64,000 nucleotides of DNA from an uncultured Helicobacteraceae bacterium (GTDB lineage: Bacteria > Campylobacterota > Campylobacteria > Campylobacterales > Helicobacteraceae). Location of the stretch: contig CALUTR010000003.1 of assembly GCA_944323755.1 (NCBI GenBank), positions 62,001 to 126,000 of the forward strand. Direction: 5' to 3'. Below the pieces are notes generated by a model. That model was given only the letters and a program-made list of their open reading frames with translations. It was not told the origin of the DNA and ran no database searches. The translations under genes were made by a program, and so were the position numbers. Shown here one piece after another: positions 37,601-45,347 of the stretch (its first letter is position 1; each line of letters begins with the position of its first letter).

Positions 37601-38407
37601 TTAATAATTCATGATCAATACTTCTTTAACAAGTTTAATATGTCTTATATTCATAGAATAACGCACTTCTTTTGTTTGTAGAATCTTAAAATCTTTATAT
37701 AAATTGGATACTAAATCGCAATTATTGTAGCTTAGTATAAATTTACCTTGAATATTTTTTAGTATTTCTGCTAATCGTTTATGCTGTTCTAGCCCAAATC
37801 CATCTTGAATTGTATAATAATTTTCTGTTCCTACATAGGGTGGGTCTAGGTAAAAGAGGGAATCTTTGTTATCATATTCTTTTATTATTTTTTCAAAGTT
37901 CATATTCTCTATGCATACACCCTTTAATCTTTCGCTCCATACACTATAATCTTTATATATATTTTTTGGAGGTCTAGATTTGCACATTGCAAAATTGTCC
38001 CCCTTACTTGCAAAGCTAAAAGATAATAAATAATAGTAAAACACAGCTCTTTCTATATCATTTCTTGCTTTAATTTCTTTATTCTTGATTTTATAGAATA
38101 GCTCCCTGCTGCATAGATATTGATTAAGCAATATTCTAAAAGTTTGAGGTTTGTTTTGTATAATTTTATGAAGATTTATTAGATCTCCATTTATATCATT
38201 TATTATTTCTGAATATTTAGAGCTTCCACTGCCTTTAATCTTTGGTTTAGCATACAAAACACTTAAACCTCCACCAAATACCTCAATATATCTTTTATGT
38301 TCTGGCATAAGGTCTACTATATATTGTGCTAGTTTTGCTTTCCCTCCAATCCAGCCAAATGGTGGTCTTAGCTTTTTATAGTTAAATAATTTGTATTGTT
38401 GTTGCAT
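37601..38407 (-). CDS. DNA adenine methylase (D12 class, Dam-like)
   Basis: A 268-residue alpha-class N6-adenine methyltransferase (PF02086). Motif I is FGWIGGKAKLAQYIVDLMPEH with YIEVFGGGLSVLYAK, and catalytic motif IV is LFYLDPPYVG. An AAGGAG SD precedes the ATG. It has no adjacent restriction gene, so it probably protects phage DNA from host restriction or modulates phage gene expression. The target is possibly GATC by family, unproven. Confidence 0.92.
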   Translation of the reverse strand: MQQQYKLFNYKKLRPPFGWIGGKAKLAQYIVDLMPEHKRYIEVFGGGLSVLYAKPKIKGSGSSKYSEIINDINGDLINLHKIIQNKPQTFRILLNQYLCSRELFYKIKNKEIKARNDIERAVFYYYLLSFSFASKGDNFAMCKSRPPKNIYKDYSVWSERLKGVCIENMNFEKIIKEYDNKDSLFYLDPPYVGTENYYTIQDGFGLEQHKRLAEILKNIQGKFILSYNNCDLVSNLYKDFKILQTKEVRYSMNIRHIKLVKEVLIMNY

Positions 38408-38509
38408 ATTAAATCTCCTTAGGAAATGTAATATCTATCTATATGTCGCTTTTAAAATAGATAAAATATTAAGCTCATTAAGAGATTTATCTCGTAGTTC
38501 TTAAAGATG

Positions 38510-38515
38510 ATTATA
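38510..38515 (-). promoter_or_regulatory. Candidate -10 box for dam
   Basis: TATAAT on the minus strand about 100 bp upstream of the dam ATG. The 5' leader contains the small palindrome GAGATTTATCTC. The evidence is a consensus match only. Confidence 0.35.
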
Positions 38516-38564
38516 TAGTGCTTAGTTTTCAATATTTCAATCTATTACATAATATAATTGAATT

Positions 38565-38942
38565 TTATAAGCACATTTCTCTCTCCATAGCCAACTGAAT
38601 ATGTTGCTTAAAGTATTTTTCTGAATCTGTTTGTTTAAAATATGCAGATAAATATTTAATCAAATCGCAAATATCTACATTTATCCCATTGCTATAAAAT
38701 TCAAAATATATAGCAATCTGCCATAATCCAAAATCATCAGTTTCTACTTTAAAATCATATAGCTGTATTTTTTGCTTAGTATCAAATAAATTTAATTCTT
38801 GTTGCCTATTAAAGCTATACGATATATCTATATGCTTTGTTACGATATTATGATTTAACTTAGTTTCATATATCTCACTAATTTTCTTGAAATCATCACT
38901 ACGCTTATATAATGATTCTAGGAATATATCACTAAATCTCAT
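38565..38942 (-). CDS. Hypothetical phage protein (125 residues)
   Basis: Not recognised. An acidic, helical protein without TM segments or cysteine clusters. Its start overlaps the YopX-like gene by 4 bp, so they are coupled. Probably an early phage gene of unknown role. Confidence 0.6.
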   Translation of the reverse strand: MRFSDIFLESLYKRSDDFKKISEIYETKLNHNIVTKHIDISYSFNRQQELNLFDTKQKIQLYDFKVETDDFGLWQIAIYFEFYSNGINVDICDLIKYLSAYFKQTDSEKYFKQHIQLAMEREMCL

Positions 38943-39361
38943 TTTATAACAATTCTTTGTTCGTGGATATTGCCTATAATCTTACAACCATCATCTACTA
39001 ATTGAAAAAGTGCATAGCTCTCTAACTCAATATTTTTATAATCAATTAATGAAGCTACAAAGCCTCCAATATCACTTGCAAATCTTACTATGTAATATTT
39101 ATTATCCTCATCTTGTAATATATCACCCTCATAAATTTTTTTATTATCATTATCATAAAACCCAGTCCATAATTCTATTTCAAGAATATCTTCATCAAAT
39201 GTATTTATTTCTACATATCTTTCGTCATTGTAATATGCTTGACCAATTCCTGCATATCTTGAACCATCATTATATTGTCTAAAAATATATAAACCAATAG
39301 CATCCATATATTTACAACTATCATTATTCCAAACTCTAAAATCAAAGTTTTGTAGTTTCAT
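38939..39361 (-). CDS. YopX-family phage protein
   Basis: A 140-residue protein. The YopX (PF09643) signatures are clear: FRVWNNDSCKYMD, ELWTGFYDNDNKKIYEGDIL, then YIVRFASDIGGF and CKIIGNIHEQ at the end. YopX proteins are widespread in phages of low-GC bacteria and have no known function. It lies in the minus-strand early operon between the Rep-like gene and a hypothetical gene. Confidence 0.85.
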   Translation of the reverse strand: MKLQNFDFRVWNNDSCKYMDAIGLYIFRQYNDGSRYAGIGQAYYNDERYVEINTFDEDILEIELWTGFYDNDNKKIYEGDILQDEDNKYYIVRFASDIGGFVASLIDYKNIELESYALFQLVDDGCKIIGNIHEQRIVIK

Positions 39362-39371
39362 TTTTCTCCTT

Positions 39372-40253
39372 TTAAGATGCTTGCCTAATCCAAGCTTTAA
39401 ATTTATGTCTATGCCTTAAATCTAACAACATCTGAACTTGCTTGCTTAATATTTCTATATTTCCACCAAATAAAGCTGTTGCACCTATTGATCTAGCAAT
39501 ATCATTTAATACTTCTATTGCTTCATTAATACTTTCATTTTCTACCTGATTTAAAAACTTTGAATGCAGACTAAATGTCAATTCTAATCGCTTCCAATTG
39601 ATAAATTTATCTGGTATTCTTTCCTTGTGATAATATTTTTGTTTATGGTATTTGTCATATAGTAGGATTCGATTTAGATTAAAGTATTTGGAGCTATCAA
39701 TAATTTTATTAGCATACAAACTTTTGCCTATAGAAATAATTTCACCACCACTCCATTTTTTACTAGCATTTCCAAACCATTCTTTTAATTTATATGTAAT
39801 TTCTTTTGAACTATCAAAATCTAATGCTAGATCAAAACTAGATGCTTTAAATCTTTTTACAAATTTTGATAATACCTTAAATACACAATCTTCAATATCT
39901 TTACTTGGCTGATGTAGCCCAGCAAATACTATCTCAACATAAAAATTTAGTTTCTTTTTGTTTTTTCTTGCTAAGGTATGCAGCTCTTTGCTATTCTCAA
40001 TAAATAAAATAGTATTTGATAAACTTTTTACACCTCTTTTTAGATTGATATATCTTATTTTAAATGGATATTTTTCATTTTTAGAATCTTTATTTTTAAA
40101 TTTTTCTTTACAATAATGCTGAACTTGCTTATTTCTAGTTGTGATTCTAAGTTTTGAGATAAGCTCTATTTTTGTTAAAAATTTTAAGGCAATACTTTTA
40201 GGTAGTATAAACCTAATAGAATCCATTCCTACGCTATAACCAACTTTTACCAT
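39372..40253 (-). CDS. Candidate rolling-circle-type replication initiation protein
   Basis: About 293 residues. The pattern FDLALDFDSS ... GEIISIGKSLYANKIIDS ... NRILLYDKYHKQK ... NWKRLELTF resembles the Rep_trans family (PF02486), in which a Tyr in the '(R/L)-(I/L)-Y-(D/E)-K' segment nicks the origin and 'wwRlElrl' closes the fold. ATG 40253 has AGGTG upstream and comes 7 bp after the stop of the 48-residue gene. A Rep of this type is unusual in a tailed phage and could drive episomal or satellite replication. Similarity is by eye only. Confidence 0.55.
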   Translation of the reverse strand: MVKVGYSVGMDSIRFILPKSIALKFLTKIELISKLRITTRNKQVQHYCKEKFKNKDSKNEKYPFKIRYINLKRGVKSLSNTILFIENSKELHTLARKNKKKLNFYVEIVFAGLHQPSKDIEDCVFKVLSKFVKRFKASSFDLALDFDSSKEITYKLKEWFGNASKKWSGGEIISIGKSLYANKIIDSSKYFNLNRILLYDKYHKQKYYHKERIPDKFINWKRLELTFSLHSKFLNQVENESINEAIEVLNDIARSIGATALFGGNIEILSKQVQMLLDLRHRHKFKAWIRQAS

Positions 40254-40260
40254 TTCACAC

Positions 40261-40407
40261 CTATATAGCAATATCTACTATATATGCTCCATTTATATTA
40301 TGCCTATTGCATATCTTATATCTTACATAGATGAATCCATTCCACACGAAATAATATTTCCTATTATATAAAGCACCTCTCCCTCGTATCATAGCTTTAT
40401 TATTCAT
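40261..40407 (-). CDS. Small basic phage protein (48 residues)
   Basis: A short frame starting MNNKAMIRGRGALYNRKYY and ending in VDIAI. An AAGGAA SD lies 5 nt before the ATG. It overlaps the upstream gene's stop by 8 bp and ends 7 bp before the Rep-like ATG. That tight packing and the SD support it as a real gene. Function unknown. Confidence 0.55.
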   Translation of the reverse strand: MNNKAMIRGRGALYNRKYYFVWNGFIYVRYKICNRHNINGAYIVDIAI

Positions 40408-40693
40408 TTCTTTCCTTTTTATTTAAAAAAAATTTTATTTTCATTAGTCCACTTTTATATGCCTCTATAGCCTCTTTTTGAGTAATCTTTAGTGTATTTG
40501 CTATCATTTTAAAACTCATAACTTTACTTTCATTGTCTAGTCGCCACTCACTTGGTGATTTAAAGCCTACTTGTTTTGTTAACACATAATTTCTATAAAG
40601 CTTTTTGTCATTTAAAGAGAAGTTTTCATATATATGTATTTCTTTTGGATAAAACTTCTTTATTAGCTTTATTGTTTTTATTGGTGGTCGCAT
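40400..40693 (-). CDS. Small HTH protein, sigma70 region 4-like
   Basis: A 97-residue protein. The C-terminal half (MSFKMIANTLKITQKEAIEAY) has the helix-turn-helix spacing of sigma-factor region 4. There is no region 2, so it is more likely a phage transcription regulator than a sigma factor. Its ATG directly follows the stop of the preceding HTH gene. Confidence 0.6.
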   Translation of the reverse strand: MRPPIKTIKLIKKFYPKEIHIYENFSLNDKKLYRNYVLTKQVGFKSPSEWRLDNESKVMSFKMIANTLKITQKEAIEAYKSGLMKIKFFLNKKERNE

Positions 40694-40936
40694 TTAAAAT
40701 TTAGACTCATTTTTAACCATAAATTCTGCTAAATCATTAGCCATTACAACCCTTTTGCCTTTTAGCTGTGTATATTTAGGCATATCATTATCACCATTTG
40801 TGAGTTTGTTTTTTATAGTTTGGGAGCTAAGTCCAAATACATCGCCTAAAGCTTTGTCATCTAAGATAGCACCATATTTTGTAATGATGCTTTGTGCCAT
40901 AGCTATAATAAGCTGTTGTTTATATGTAAGATTCAT
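40694..40936 (-). CDS. Small DNA-binding protein (80 residues)
   Basis: Starts MNLTYKQQLIIAMAQSI at 40936 with an excellent AGGAGG SD, which rules out the longer frame from 40996. DKALGDVFGLSSQTIKNKLTNGD is a helix-turn-helix, and LKGKRVVMANDLAEFMVKN resembles excisionase/AlpA or PrtN-like ends. Likely an early phage regulator. Confidence 0.65.
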   Translation of the reverse strand: MNLTYKQQLIIAMAQSIITKYGAILDDKALGDVFGLSSQTIKNKLTNGDNDMPKYTQLKGKRVVMANDLAEFMVKNESKF

Positions 40937-40938
40937 CT

Positions 40939-41106
40939 TTACCTCCTCACCTTTCCTTCCCTTACACCACAGACTTCTAAGCGTTTTTTTATCCAAGTGC
41001 TAAAGTCTTGTTTAGAGTGCAATCTCTCGTGTAATTCTCTAGCATTAATAGAATTGACTGCCTTTGCGCCCATTTTCACAGACTCTATTAAAAATAACGC
41101 TCTCAT
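40939..41106 (-). CDS. Truncated AntA/AntB-type antirepressor N-terminus
   Basis: A 55-residue frame from the ATG at 41106 (GGAGGT upstream). INARELHERLHSKQDFSTWIKKRLE is the N-terminal half of the AntA/AntB antirepressor domain. The protein then ends in VCGVREGKVRR, without the second half of the domain or a C-terminal part. It may be a remnant or a stand-alone mini-domain. The frame is translationally packed between its neighbours, which favours continued expression. Confidence 0.6.
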   Translation of the reverse strand: MRALFLIESVKMGAKAVNSINARELHERLHSKQDFSTWIKKRLEVCGVREGKVRR

Positions 41107-41426
41107 CGCATACCTCCACCACAATTTACACACGCTCCACCATCTTTTACTTGCGATGAGGGGCTATTCACTCCTAATGCACACGCTATTTCTTGGTTTG
41201 TTTGTGCTCTTGCCTCTTCACCCACCTCATCAGCATAGAGGAGATAGCCCTTAGAGATAAGCTCATTGACTACCTCTCGCACACTATCCTTGCGAAAGCT
41301 AAAAGACTTCTTTTTGTAGATGATATGCTCTAATGTCGGTTGCTTTATTTGAAAAGCCTTTGCCATTTTTGCTAGACTGCCAAAGTCCCGAGACACCTTT
41401 TTCATATTTAATTTAAATAAACTCAT
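41103..41426 (-). CDS. Hypothetical HTH-like phage protein (107 residues)
   Basis: SLAKMAKAFQIKQPTLEHIIYKKKSFSFRKDSVREVVNELISKG reads as a helix-turn-helix with an extended wing. The C-terminus CVNCGGGMR carries a CxxC pair. The SD GGAGG precedes the start. Its stop overlaps the antirepressor-like gene. Base composition is GC-richer than the genes to the left. Confidence 0.6.
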   Translation of the reverse strand: MSLFKLNMKKVSRDFGSLAKMAKAFQIKQPTLEHIIYKKKSFSFRKDSVREVVNELISKGYLLYADEVGEEARAQTNQEIACALGVNSPSSQVKDGGACVNCGGGMR

Positions 41427-41683
41427 TGCTTACCTCCATTTGTTATGCCTCTAAACTTCCTTGCTAACCATTTCTTTGTCCATTTTTGCCAATTTATCTC
41501 CAAGCCTTGAGCTCCTTCTCCATAAGCCCTAATGTTTGCAATGACTTCATAGCAATAGTTGATATGCCCTTCTTTAAAGCCTTGTGCGACTTTGTGCCTA
41601 TCACACAACCACTCTGCCAACACTGCCCTGTATTCCATTTCTATCTCTTTGCAATAGCTTTGCCAAGCTTTTGTCTTTGTCAT
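41423..41683 (-). CDS. Hypothetical phage protein (86 residues)
   Basis: Not recognised. Rich in Trp, Lys and Tyr (KWTKKWLARKFRGITNGG at the C-terminus). It has an AAGGAG SD and is the first gene of a minus-strand operon (41683 to about 39.4 kb). The palindromic operator at 41715-41734 lies directly upstream, so it is probably controlled by the repressor encoded at 42542. Confidence 0.6.
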   Translation of the reverse strand: MTKTKAWQSYCKEIEMEYRAVLAEWLCDRHKVAQGFKEGHINYCYEVIANIRAYGEGAQGLEINWQKWTKKWLARKFRGITNGGKQ

Positions 41684-41714
41684 TTTTCACTCCTTTAGAA
41701 TTTACAAAAATTAT

Positions 41715-41750
41715 ATTATCAAATGATAATATTGTCAATAGATAATATTA
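41715..41750. promoter_or_regulatory. Tandem palindromic operator (OL-like)
   Basis: A perfect 20-bp palindrome ATATTATCAAATGATAATAT (41715-41734; 9-bp arms, AA centre) is followed by an imperfect second copy ATATTGTCAATAGATAATAT (41731-41750), overlapping by 4 bp. It lies between the minus-strand early operon (start 41683) and the plus-strand gene at 41804. Tandem, spaced palindromes between divergent genes are typical repressor operators. Confidence 0.75.
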
Positions 41751-41803
41751 TAAAATACAAAAAATTTATGTTAGAATCTTAAAAAGGCTTAATAAGGGCA
41801 TAT

Positions 41804-42118
41804 ATGGAAAAATGGATAAAGATGCTCGATAGAAAAATACTTGATAGACGAAGCTATGCTATCCTCATATCTTGTATTCTCATTGGGTTTGGAGCTTATT
41901 TTTTGTATAAGATACTCACGCTGTGTGCGCTAGGATTGCTTATAGTGTTTTTCACAAATGAAGCTAGATTCTCACTGGTGCGTAAAAATACTTGCCCATA
42001 CGTGCATAATGATACTAGACTATTTCACAAGATACTCTTTGCCCTTGGATGGAGTTTGTGTATTCTTGGTGCGTGTCTTTGTCTGTATGCTATTTTCGAG
42101 GAATTTATGAAACGCTGA
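41804..42118 (+). CDS. Small membrane protein (104 residues)
   Basis: Three hydrophobic segments are visible (about residues 20-36, 37-52 and 75-97) with basic termini. AAGGGC lies upstream of the ATG. No family recognised. It is divergent from the 41683 operon and shares the palindromic operator region. Its last 99 bp overlap the convergent gene 42020-42403. Confidence 0.5.
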   Translation: MEKWIKMLDRKILDRRSYAILISCILIGFGAYFLYKILTLCALGLLIVFFTNEARFSLVRKNTCPYVHNDTRLFHKILFALGWSLCILGACLCLYAIFEEFMKR

Positions 42119-42403
42119 AAAGTCCTTTTCACACAATGCCTTATCATTTATCCCATACACTGCCTCTAGCATACAAACAAGCTCTTTTATACTAGGATTA
42201 CAAGCAATATACTTGGAGTGATAATCCTCTTCTTGCACTTCTATCCCATGCTTTTCAAGGATAGCTACAAGCCTTTGCTCAAGGTTTTTAAGATAGAGCC
42301 TCTTAAAGACAAAATCATTGATAAACCAAGCATATACAAGCACCACCGAACCACCAGCAACAAACATAAATACCAAAAACGCTACAAAACTAGCAAATGT
42401 CAT
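42020..42403 (-). CDS. Small membrane protein (127 residues)
   Basis: One N-terminal TM helix (FASFVAFLVFMFVAGGSVVLVYAWF) is followed by a soluble helical part (KNLEQRLVAILEKHGIEVQEED). A strong AAGGAG SD precedes the ATG, and the perfect palindrome at 42431-42450 lies 28 bp upstream, so repressor control is likely. It overlaps the convergent 41804 gene by 99 bp. Function unknown; immunity or exclusion is one possibility. Confidence 0.6.
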   Translation of the reverse strand: MTFASFVAFLVFMFVAGGSVVLVYAWFINDFVFKRLYLKNLEQRLVAILEKHGIEVQEEDYHSKYIACNPSIKELVCMLEAVYGINDKALCEKDFSAFHKFLENSIQTKTRTKNTQTPSKGKEYLVK

Positions 42404-42430
42404 AAAAACTCCTTTGACTTTATTAAAATT

Positions 42431-42450
42431 ATATTATCAAATGATAATAT
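42431..42450. promoter_or_regulatory. Palindromic operator, exact second copy
   Basis: The same 20-bp perfect palindrome ATATTATCAAATGATAATAT as at 41715, now in the divergent gap between the membrane protein gene (start 42403) and the S24 repressor gene (start 42542). Identity over 20 bp in two regulatory gaps about 0.7 kb apart indicates a common binding protein. Confidence 0.75.
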
Positions 42451-42541
42451 AATCAATAACCTATAACATTTTGTGCCAAAAACCGATTGTAAAATATGGA
42501 TTTATTATGGTAAAATTACAAAATGAGTTAAGGCAACAAAA

Positions 42542-43348
42542 ATGGAAGAGAAAGAGTTTAAAGAATTAGTAGAGGAAATGAAAAGCTTTTTTGGTGTAAG
42601 TAGTCTTGAAAAAGTAGCACAAGCGTTAGGATACAATAAAAGCGTTGCAACTACTTGGCGGGGTAGAAAGGCGTTTTCAGAAAATGCGATTCTAAAATAT
42701 AAGCTTCTTAAATCCCAATCATCACATAATCCAACACAAATTAAGCCAATGACAGGTGTAGAATTTAGAGAAATTAGAGAAAAATTAGGAATGACTCAAG
42801 ATGCATTGAGTAAAGAGATAGGTATTAATATAAGACAAATATCTCGTATAGAAACAGGAGAAGCTGATGTGCGAGACTATCACGAAAAGCTTATATTGAC
42901 ACTATTAGAAAAAAGAAGTAAAAAATACAAGAACGATGTAAAAACCCAAAAAATCACCTACTACCCCAATATTAAAGCCTCTGCAGGATATGGCACTCTT
43001 AATGAAGATGAAGAAAGTATAGAAATAGATACAAACCTCATCAAAGCTATTAATCTTCCGCAAAAAAAGCTAGATATGATACAAGTGCAAGGAGATTCTA
43101 TGCACCCATATATTAAAAACGGAGATTTTGCTCTTATTGAGCGTAGTAGTGAAGCAAAAAATGGCGATATTATCATTGCAAATTACAAGGGTGATTTATA
43201 CATTAAGCAATTGCAGAAAAATCCACAAAACAAAAGTATATCGCTTATTTCATCAAATAAAAATTATCCAAGCTTTGAAATCAAAGATGATGAAGCAGAA
43301 TTCCTTCAAATCATTGGTATTTTGCGTGGTGTAATTAGGGTTTATTAA
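42542..43348 (+). CDS. Double-HTH S24-type phage repressor
   Basis: A 268-residue protein. The first HTH (about residues 8-55) resembles the CI-repressor N-terminal domain (SLEKVAQALGYNKSVATTWRGR). A second XRE-type HTH follows (FREIREKLGMTQDALSKEIG, about 78-130). The S24 peptidase domain has Ala-Gly in ASAGYG, the Ser in VQGDSMHPYIKNGD and the Lys in GDLYIKQLQ. Two DNA-binding domains on one peptidase are uncommon. It is the probable owner of the palindromes at 41715 and 42431, including autoregulation. Confidence 0.88.
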   Translation: MEEKEFKELVEEMKSFFGVSSLEKVAQALGYNKSVATTWRGRKAFSENAILKYKLLKSQSSHNPTQIKPMTGVEFREIREKLGMTQDALSKEIGINIRQISRIETGEADVRDYHEKLILTLLEKRSKKYKNDVKTQKITYYPNIKASAGYGTLNEDEESIEIDTNLIKAINLPQKKLDMIQVQGDSMHPYIKNGDFALIERSSEAKNGDIIIANYKGDLYIKQLQKNPQNKSISLISSNKNYPSFEIKDDEAEFLQIIGILRGVIRVY

Positions 43349-43362
43349 GTGGTTTGTGACTG

Positions 43363-44046
43363 ATGATTGTAAGAGTATTGTTTAGTTTCATTGTCTTTGT
43401 TTCTTTTGTCTTTGCTTCTCCTTCTAATTTTACACAAGCTAAAAAGGAATTAATCAAAATTTACGAGTCTTTAGGTATTTTGGAAGATTTTTACTGCAAA
43501 GCCCCTTTTAAGATAAATAGATCTGGCAAGAACATAAGATTAGAGGTGATTCCTTCTTCTCTCTACTCTCCTAGAAAATAATATACAAATAGAGGAAAAA
43601 TCAATGAAAGGGCAAGGCGTATAGAATGGGAGCATATAATGCCTGCTCAAAACTTTGGCAAACATTTGGTTTGTTGGAAGAAAGGAGACAGTAAGGCTTG
43701 TAAGGATGATCCACTCTTTCAAAGAATGGAAGCAGATATGCGTAATATAGTCCCAGCTATTGGTGAGATTAATGGAGATAGGAGTAATTTTAGATATATG
43801 GAATCCCCAAGAGGTTTACAGTATAGTCAGTATGGCAACTGTAAAGTGTATACAGATTTTAACAATAAGAGATTCTGCCCAGCTAATTATTCTAAAGGTT
43901 GGATAGCAAGAGTGTATTTATATATGAGTAAAACATATAATATAAAGTTAAGTGATCAGGAAAGAAAACTCATGGAAGCTTGGGATAAAGCATATCCAAT
44001 GAGCGAATATGAAAAAGAAGTTATAGATAGTATTGGTGATATATAA
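43363..44046 (+). pseudogene. Endonuclease I (EndA-like) gene interrupted by one in-frame TAA
   Basis: Both halves are in the same frame. The first 72 codons carry a signal peptide (MIVRVLFSFIVFVSFVFA), then ...SLYSPRK and TAA at 43579-43581. The frame continues as YTNRGKINERARRIEWEHIMPAQNFG and RNIVPAIGEINGDRSNFRYM, the endonuclease I core with the catalytic His in EWEHIMPA. Without the stop the product would be 227 residues, the usual length. A single G-to-T change (GAA to TAA) would explain it. A later ATG exists but would lose both the signal peptide and the catalytic His. A sequencing error is possible. Confidence 0.8.
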
Positions 44047-44285
44047 TGTAAGTATGTTTATATAATTTATCAGTTTTAACTTTTATTGCGATATGCAGCA
44101 AAATAATACATCTAATAAAATGGTATAACTAAGTTCGTAAATTTAGTTTATTTAGAATATCTAAAGTGGCTGATTTATTGTTAGAATATTGATTATCTAA
44201 AGAAAGTAACTTAATAATGATATATGTAATTGATATGATTACTATATTAGTTTTTTATCATAGTTGTTTATAAAAGAGGGTATAT

Positions 44286-45347
44286 ATGGCTTATATAGAG
44301 CTAAAATATTTCAGGAATATTGATATAAAAGACCATTTTTTTGATTCTTTACGAGAGGATTATGAGGGCTTTGATAATTGGTATAAGAAAAAAGAGTTGC
44401 AAGGTGAAAAGGCTTATGTTCTTTATGAACAAGAAGAGTTAGTCTCTTTTCTATATCTTAAAGAGGAAAATCCTATAGATAATATAAATCTCATACCTCC
44501 CCTAGACACAACTCAACCTTGGGTGAAAGTCGGAACTTTTAAAGTTATTCCACATAAGACGAAGCTTGGTGAGCGTCTGATTAAGAGAATGTTTGACTTT
44601 GCCACATCTAAAAATATTTTTAATCTCTATGTTACAGCCTTTTCAAAGCATCAAGTATTAATCAACCTACTAGAACAATATGGATTTAATAAATGGGGTA
44701 GAAAAGGTGATGAGCTAGTTTTGGTGAAAGGCATTGCAAAAACTTTAAAGGAGATGCGGCAGGATATTTGTCTTGACTTTCCCTCAATAAATGCTAAAAA
44801 TGTCAACAAATATATTTTAGGGATTAAACCAGATTATCATACGGGAATGTTTTCGGATTCAATGCTCAAAACAGAAAATTTCAGTATACTTCAAGATTCC
44901 TCAGAAGCCAATAGCATTCATAAAGTTTATATTACAAAAATGCGGGGAATTGAGAATCTTAAAAGAGGGGATTTATTGATTATCTATCGAACAAAAGATG
45001 ATAATGCTCCTAAAGCTAATTTTTCCTCCGTTGCAACTTCCTTATGTATAGTAGAAGAATATAGACATATTGATGAGTTTACTGAAGAAGAATTTATCCA
45101 ATATTGCAAGCCCCATAATATTTTTACTACAGCAGAATTAAAGGAATATTATAACAGTAAGAAATTTCCAAAAATTATTAAAATGACTTATAATATCTCT
45201 TTTAAAAAGAGAGTTGTATTGAATACATTAAGAGATATTATAAAAAGAGAAAATAAGCCTTATTGGGGATTTGTATCTTTAAATGATGATGAATTTCAAC
45301 AAATTCTAAAAGCTGGAGAAGTAAATGAAAGCATTATTATCTATTAA
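44286..45347 (+). CDS. GNAT acetyltransferase fused to a PUA/EVE-like C-terminal domain
   Basis: A 353-residue protein. The N-terminal GNAT domain (about residues 1-140) has the acetyl-CoA loop region VGTFKVIPHKTKLGERLIKRM. The C-terminal part (about 155-353) contains LKRGDLLIIYRTKDD and ATSLCIVEEYRHIDEF, a beta-rich pattern like PUA/EVE/ASCH RNA-modification-reader folds. It heads a four-gene operon with a 239-bp AT-rich gap upstream (44047-44285) in which I see no gene. Inferred: acts on RNA or on a protein partner; could be a toxin or defence component. Confidence 0.7.
   Translation: MAYIELKYFRNIDIKDHFFDSLREDYEGFDNWYKKKELQGEKAYVLYEQEELVSFLYLKEENPIDNINLIPPLDTTQPWVKVGTFKVIPHKTKLGERLIKRMFDFATSKNIFNLYVTAFSKHQVLINLLEQYGFNKWGRKGDELVLVKGIAKTLKEMRQDICLDFPSINAKNVNKYILGIKPDYHTGMFSDSMLKTENFSILQDSSEANSIHKVYITKMRGIENLKRGDLLIIYRTKDDNAPKANFSSVATSLCIVEEYRHIDEFTEEEFIQYCKPHNIFTTAELKEYYNSKKFPKIIKMTYNISFKKRVVLNTLRDIIKRENKPYWGFVSLNDDEFQQILKAGEVNESIIIY

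Noticed and set aside
40892..41254. 120-codon plus-strand frame over the small HTH genes
   Set aside because: The minus-strand genes have strong SDs and domain matches; this frame has neither.
43639..44046. Stand-alone 135-residue nuclease from the internal ATG
   Set aside because: It would lack the signal peptide and the catalytic His, which lie upstream in the same frame.
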